DNA of 37,409 nucleotides from Balneolaceae bacterium (lineage in GTDB: Bacteria; Bacteroidota; Rhodothermia; Balneolales; Balneolaceae). The stretch spans positions 1-37,409 of the forward strand of contig REDS01000120.1 in the NCBI GenBank assembly GCA_007693395.1. Reading direction: 5' to 3'. The position numbers and the translations under genes were made by a program. This document shows positions 34,101 through 37,409 of this stretch, piece after piece. Numbering within the stretch: the first letter of the stretch is position 1; every line of letters begins with the position of its first letter. The notes under the pieces were generated by a model. That model did not search any database. It had not been told where the DNA came from and saw nothing but the letters and a program-made list of their open reading frames with translations.

Positions 34101-35071
34101 AGAAAGCGTACAAAAATCTTGAAGTTGCCCATCAAAACCTGAAATCAGCGCAGGAACAGCTCGTTCAGCAGGAAAAACTTGCATCACTTGGGCAACTTAC
34201 TGCAGGGATTGCTCACGAGATCAAAAACCCACTGAACTTCGTGAATAATTTTTCGGAAGTGAGTATTGAGTTGGTTGATGAAGCACGGGAAGAAGTGAGG
34301 AGTGAAAAGGCAAAAGTGATTCGGAACGAAGTGGAGAACCGCGAAGCCGTACAGGGGGATGACGCGGTGTCCAGCCATGCCTCCAACCCAGACCTCATCC
34401 TCGAAATTCTCGATGACATCGAAGCAAATCTCCGTAAAATACATGAACACGGATCGCGGGCTGATAACATCGTGAGATCGATGCTGCTGCACAGCCGTGG
34501 GGGTAGTGGTGAAATGGAGCCCACAACTCTGAATCCTCTGATAAAAGAGTATGTAAACCTTGCTTTCCACGGAATGCGTGCAGGGAAAGAACCCATTAAT
34601 GTGGATATTGATCTACAACTGGATGAATCCGTTGGTGAAGTACCACTTATAGCCGAGGATTTTTCCCGGGTGATTTTGAATCTTTGCAATAATGCATTTG
34701 ATGCTATGAGGAGCAAGCTGACGGGAGACGGGGGACCGGAGGCCGGGAAAAAGTCCCCCTTCGAAGGGGGAAAGGACGGCGAAGCCGGCCAGGGGGATGC
34801 CTCGTCGTTAAGCTACCATCCAAAATTAACGGTGCGTACCCTTCAAACCGAAAACGGCACCATAACCATCGAAATCGAAGACAACGGCCCGGGCATCCCA
34901 GACGAGATCAAAGACAAAATCCTGCAGCCGTTTTTTACCACCAAAAAAGGGACGCAGGGAACGGGTTTGGGGCTGAGCATTACCAACGATATTATTAAAG
35001 CACATGGGGGTAGTTTGGATGTGCATTCACAACCGGGGCAAACGGTTTTCTCAATCAAACTTAACAATTGA
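31109..35071 (+). CDS. Two-component-regulator-propeller hybrid-type sensor histidine kinase
   Basis: A 1320-residue sensor. A signal peptide or N-terminal helix (residues 8-36) precedes a long periplasmic beta-propeller region (about 40-850) of Reg_prop repeats (GYLWISTTAG, GRLWIGSY, GSIWFSS, GNLWFLC, GNVWINY, GALWFPSDRG, NRLWLSAQ). A Y_Y_Y domain (about 869-947) and one transmembrane helix (about 950-972) follow. In the cytoplasm come a coiled coil, the HisKA domain with phospho-acceptor GIAHEIKNPLNF (His1036), and HATPase_c with N box NLCNNAFDAM (about 1191), G1 DNGPGIP (about 1257) and G2 GTGLGLS (about 1284). There is no receiver domain. The ATG at 31109 has AAAGGAAG 10 nt upstream and is preferred over the GTG at 31100. 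Two stretches relative to the next kinase look inserted in frame. Such kinases usually sense extracellular polysaccharides; signal unknown. Confidence 0.92.
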   Translation: MLQPALLNFLCKRLACLSLFVMIIPFSGAFDLLAQRIVNTQAGATHRIYSPEDGIPSHMPTNAILSKDGYLWISTTAGTVRMSGSEIEDFGAEFGLNMMQNIYYDRTRNVMWFSDSETLARFDGEKITLFGIEDGFDPPGGGRKEARPVLADSEGRLWIGSYTLPLDSPQNGGLTLFEDGEFKTFSVDELPLHNISGAFEASDGSIWFSSLGYSSEGIFQKEAHFARFKNNEFEIFDEQTGCSNIMTIFRDPEGFAISITEDNSGNLWFLCNGLFDSSSSERQNNGLFRFTDGIFEPVEYVNDHLSSSQGGMFLLYDDAADEIYITYSPQNGFKEDNFYKHMFVHRDGEWNTEEIITWEELQLYNGHLSENANYFGFYLLRSNSGQIMANLQVTQSGVNGVQSIVFRKNDSNWEWIDNTSGFFLINLSGDVFLTAQAEPDVIGIYTPTYSRLLTVDDGLLRVPQESTLGGSYFRQRFFTDRDGNVWINYMNNYNPETDSYDALGTSFWDGEQFRNLSMDNGFSSNNLFFVNQSSDGALWFPSDRGVNRLIWEGEEPQITTFTDSDGSPFFSKKMVERANGEIFTYNNYVTPASDVVPEQPFFLGKFDGDSFIRFESPFPDSLMTLPYQGYELTADRENRLWLSAQFAQTTGDALFLARTHHRVLIDDTWIVPPEEWNIPDDRLFYVGELQDGRYYLKEGGFAKFDFDRLQFVDLSDSTSATVNFRLLQRVNTAGMYFNIETDNHLYVRFRDMGLAIFDGTNLTYLDRRDGLPSLRISYPHRDRNDDLLFTTPTGGIIFSGTDFTSVRDDAVSGLSARGIARDRNGNILISHLDQGITITRMDTIRYPVRISAILAEDERFYESQSPRLAYSKNNLQFRFNTLNFSRPEDVKFSYLLDGLGTEWSPPTESNFIEFRSLPPGDYTLRVRSVGPGTLVSVPTEFSFSVAPPWWRTWWAYSFYGLLFILGIVATDRVQRRRLLAKAREREREKELAHAREIEKAYKNLEVAHQNLKSAQEQLVQQEKLASLGQLTAGIAHEIKNPLNFVNNFSEVSIELVDEAREEVRSEKAKVIRNEVENREAVQGDDAVSSHASNPDLILEILDDIEANLRKIHEHGSRADNIVRSMLLHSRGGSGEMEPTTLNPLIKEYVNLAFHGMRAGKEPINVDIDLQLDESVGEVPLIAEDFSRVILNLCNNAFDAMRSKLTGDGGPEAGKKSPFEGGKDGEAGQGDASSLSYHPKLTVRTLQTENGTITIEIEDNGPGIPDEIKDKILQPFFTTKKGTQGTGLGLSITNDIIKAHGGSLDVHSQPGQTVFSIKLNN
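34345..34370 (+). repeat. Second, half copy of the REP-like segment in the same gene
   Basis: GAAGCCGTACAGGGGGATG at 34347-34365 matches GAAGCCGGCCAGGGGGATG at 34781-34799 in 17 of 19 positions. It encodes NREAVQGDD in the HisKA helical region, within a 26-residue stretch that the neighbouring kinase lacks. Confidence 0.5.
34745..34800 (+). repeat. REP-like palindromic segment inside the kinase coding sequence
   Basis: A perfect 18-bp palindrome TCCCCCTTCGAAGGGGGA (34754-34771) is followed by GGCGAAGCCGGCCAGGGGGATG (in two pieces GGCGAAGCC, GGCCAGGGGGATG). It is G/C-rich unlike its surroundings, stays in frame, and encodes the low-complexity linker KSPFEGGKDGEAGQGD between the N and G1 boxes. 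The same GAAGCC..CAGGGGGATG string occurs at 34347-34364. Confidence 0.6.
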
Positions 35072-35215
35072 ATCCCATGCTGGTGTTCTTTCGAAAAATC
35101 CAAAAATATCTTCGGCAACTATCTGCTGCCAGTGATTGGGATATTGATTTCAAGCTGGGTTAATAAATGTAATGTTGGGGAATAAATAATCTTAATTGCT
35201 TATAGCAGCGTCATC

Positions 35216-37409
35216 ATGAAATACTCCATCTTATTTATTGTGTTCGCCTTATGGTTTTTCCCTGATGACGTCTTTTCGCAGGAACAGGCACTTCTTCAAC
35301 TTACCGCTGATATGATGGAAAGAAACGGCCTCTTACTGATTAGTAACTCCGAGGCATGGAAATACCAGCCCGGTGATGACCTCCGGTGGGCAGACCCGGA
35401 GTTTGATGATTTCGGTTGGAACGCGATGCCTCCCGGCGACCTGGGTATCGACGAAATGCCCGATTCGCTCTGGAACGGCTATGGCTGGTGGCGATACACG
35501 TTTACCGCTGACAGCTCATTCTACAACGAAAACTGGAACTTCTATTTTTCCGGTTGGGGTGCAGCAGAGGTGTACCTAGATGGACAACTTGTACATCGGT
35601 TTGGAAGTTTTTCCATCAATCCGGATGATGAAGAGACCTATTCTCCGAGGAATCAAATCTTCCCTCCCGTTAATATTTCTGAAAATGTTACGCATACCCT
35701 TGCGGTTCGATACTCCTATCATCAGGCAAAGAGATACAATTTGTTGATGAAGGAAAATGCCGGGGATTTAGGTTTCGAATTCGGTTTCGGAACACATGCA
35801 TTCAATCAGCTCAGAGCTCAAATAATAACTTATAGAAGTTTTACCCTCTTCTTCTCTGCGGCTGTACTTTTTGTGCTTTTACTGCTTCACCTGATGCTCT
35901 ACTATAAATTTCCGGAAGACCAGTCTAATCTTCTTATTTCTATTATCGTTGGATTATTGTTGATCTCTGATGTGGCTGTACACAGCTATGTTTATTCGGA
36001 TCTAACAGCATATTGGTACACTGTTTTGAGATTGATATGGGCATATACTTCATCATTTGCTTATATTTTTCTACCGTATGTTACGGCTACTATATTTGGA
36101 TTAAAAAAGCTGAAAAAAGTAATCTGGCTGATAGCCGGATATCCTCTGTTAGTACTATCTAGTATATTCGCTCCAGAGCTTCTCAATTATATAGCGCTAC
36201 TCCTTTTTTCAATTTCAATTTTTCTGCTTGGGTATATTTGTTGGCAGGCCTACACATCAAGGAAGAGAGGGGTCTATTTTGTTGCTTTTGGCGTTCTGGG
36301 GGCGCTGATTCTAACCATAATGTATATGTTATATGCGTTAAGCCTCATTGAAATCAACATTGGCATTTATTCTGTGATGATTGCCTTCAATTACACCCTG
36401 TTTCCGTTGGGTATGACACTCTATGTGGCTGACAGCTACGGCTATTTATTTACATCAATGGAAAACGAAGTTTCTGACCGCACCCATGAGCTTCAGGAAA
36501 AATCGAAAGAGATCACCCGCCAGGCTGCTGCTGATCGTGTCCGTGCTGAAATCTCCTCCATGCGCAATATCCGGGATCTGCAGAAAATTACGCCGTTAAT
36601 CTGGAAAGAGCTGCACGTACTGGGTGTGCCATTTTCGAGATGTGGAACATTTATTATCGATGAAGAAGCGGAAATGGTGCAAATGCACCTCTCCAATCCT
36701 GATGGAAAAGCGCTGGCAGCAACAACCCTAACTTTCAGCGATATGGATTATATCGGGGAGGCACTCCAACACTGGCGAAATGGAACTATTTTCACCGTTC
36801 AATGGAATGCCGAACGGCTGACAAACTGGGCCCGTATGCTGGCAGAACGGGGGTTAATCGATTCAACGGATACCTATTTAAACTCCGCTACCCCTATAGA
36901 ATCTCTTCATCTTCATTTTGTCCCTTTTAAACAAGGCATGCTCTATGTTGGAAGCAGTGAACCACTTGGCAGCGACGAGTTGAAAAATATAGAAGAACTC
37001 GCTGAAGCATTTTCCGTGGCCTATGCACGTTACGAAGATTTTACGCAGTTGGAAGAGAAAAACAACGAATTACTAACGGCACTCCAAAATCTTGAAGCTG
37101 CCCAGGATCAGCTCGTCCAGCAAGAAAAACTCGCCTCCCTTGGCCAGCTCACCGCCGGAATCGCCCATGAGATTAAGAATCCGTTGAACTTTGTGAATAA
37201 TTTTTCGGAGGTGAGTGACGAGATGATTACCGAGTTAATCGAAGCTTTGAATAAAGGAGATATCGACGAATCGCTGGCGCTTTCAAAAGATATTGGAGCC
37301 AACCTGCGAAAAATCCACGAGCACGGTTCGCGGGCCGATGGTATCGTGAAATCGATGCTGCAACACTCCCGTGGCGGGGATGGCAAAATGGAACCGACAC
37401 CTATCAATC
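35216..37409 (+). CDS. 7TM sensor histidine kinase, 3' end beyond window
   Basis: An open frame of 731 codons from the ATG at 35216 to the window edge with no stop. A signal peptide (FIVFALWFFPDDVFSQ) precedes a jelly-roll, beta-galactosidase-like sugar-binding domain (residues about 45-200; WNAMPPGD, WNGYGWWRYTF, GAAEVYLDGQLV). A seven-helix membrane region (about 210-415) resembles 7TMR-DISM. Then come a short coiled coil, a GAF-like domain (about 445-605; LHVLGVPFSRCGTFIID), a second coiled coil, and HisKA with GIAHEIKNPLNF (His651). HATPase_c is beyond the edge. The HisKA segment is nearly identical to that of the preceding kinase, so one is a duplicate or they share a partner. It lies 144 bp after that gene. 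Confidence 0.88.
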   Translation, partial: MKYSILFIVFALWFFPDDVFSQEQALLQLTADMMERNGLLLISNSEAWKYQPGDDLRWADPEFDDFGWNAMPPGDLGIDEMPDSLWNGYGWWRYTFTADSSFYNENWNFYFSGWGAAEVYLDGQLVHRFGSFSINPDDEETYSPRNQIFPPVNISENVTHTLAVRYSYHQAKRYNLLMKENAGDLGFEFGFGTHAFNQLRAQIITYRSFTLFFSAAVLFVLLLLHLMLYYKFPEDQSNLLISIIVGLLLISDVAVHSYVYSDLTAYWYTVLRLIWAYTSSFAYIFLPYVTATIFGLKKLKKVIWLIAGYPLLVLSSIFAPELLNYIALLLFSISIFLLGYICWQAYTSRKRGVYFVAFGVLGALILTIMYMLYALSLIEINIGIYSVMIAFNYTLFPLGMTLYVADSYGYLFTSMENEVSDRTHELQEKSKEITRQAAADRVRAEISSMRNIRDLQKITPLIWKELHVLGVPFSRCGTFIIDEEAEMVQMHLSNPDGKALAATTLTFSDMDYIGEALQHWRNGTIFTVQWNAERLTNWARMLAERGLIDSTDTYLNSATPIESLHLHFVPFKQGMLYVGSSEPLGSDELKNIEELAEAFSVAYARYEDFTQLEEKNNELLTALQNLEAAQDQLVQQEKLASLGQLTAGIAHEIKNPLNFVNNFSEVSDEMITELIEALNKGDIDESLALSKDIGANLRKIHEHGSRADGIVKSMLQHSRGGDGKMEPTPIN

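Overview
The window looks like a chromosomal segment of a Gram-negative, Bacteroidota/Balneolota-like bacterium (inference, best guess Balneolota). Reasons: a DUF4834-type small protein beside a TPR protein, a deoxynucleoside kinase next to folK/folB, a roughly 420-residue IspH, exported M14 and S9 peptidases, and a very large hybrid sensor kinase with a two-component-regulator beta-propeller. Codon use and GC are moderate and even, except for the AT-rich stretch at 1554-1929.

Layout. (1) 1-1930 is a decayed accessory island. A complete IS982-like insertion sequence (66-1138) abuts the 5'-truncated, frameshifted remains of a Cas4-like PD-(D/E)XK nuclease gene (1139-1553). About 250 bp further on lies a relic mini-CRISPR (1800-1908): one repeat ending in ATTGAAAC, a 37-nt spacer, and a second copy matching at 26 of 36 positions. 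No cas1, cas2 or effector gene is present. (2) 1930-4195 is a tightly packed minus-strand operon: folB, folK, deoxynucleoside kinase, DUF4834-like membrane protein, TPR protein. (3) 4471-6306 holds dnaA (probable TTG start) and an upstream AT-rich region with DnaA boxes and an 11-bp tandem repeat, a strong oriC candidate. prmC and an unknown small gene follow, also on the minus strand. (4) 7796-14262 carries an outer-membrane beta-barrel-like protein, a HAD phosphatase, enolase, an SGNH-hydrolase-like protein, recF, a DUF721/DciA-like gene and a YbbR-domain protein. (5) 14259-22213 carries ispH, a DEAD-box RNA helicase, an exported M14 peptidase and a membrane-anchored 5'-nucleotidase family protein. 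(6) 22353-24847 is an operon of ECF sigma factor, membrane anti-sigma-like protein and exported unknown protein, closed by a strong terminator. (7) 24961-30712 is a minus-strand run: DUF2207 membrane protein, OsmC, phosphodiester-glycosidase-domain protein and S9 dipeptidyl-peptidase-like enzyme. (8) 30980-37409 contains a 36-codon histidine-kinase relic, a 1320-residue propeller histidine kinase, and a second histidine kinase (sugar-binding-like jelly roll, 7TM, GAF-like, HisKA) cut off by the window end.

How the genes work together. dnaA with the candidate origin, plus recF and the DciA-like gene, form a replication-initiation and repair neighbourhood. folB/folK and the nucleoside kinase supply folate and deoxynucleotide precursors. 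The right half is mostly envelope sensing and periplasmic hydrolysis: the sigma/anti-sigma pair and the two kinases with closely similar phosphoacceptor regions suggest surface-stress or nutrient signalling. No response regulator lies in the window. The most unusual points are the relic CRISPR locus, the origin architecture, and palindromic repeat-like DNA apparently incorporated in frame in the catalytic half of the propeller kinase.
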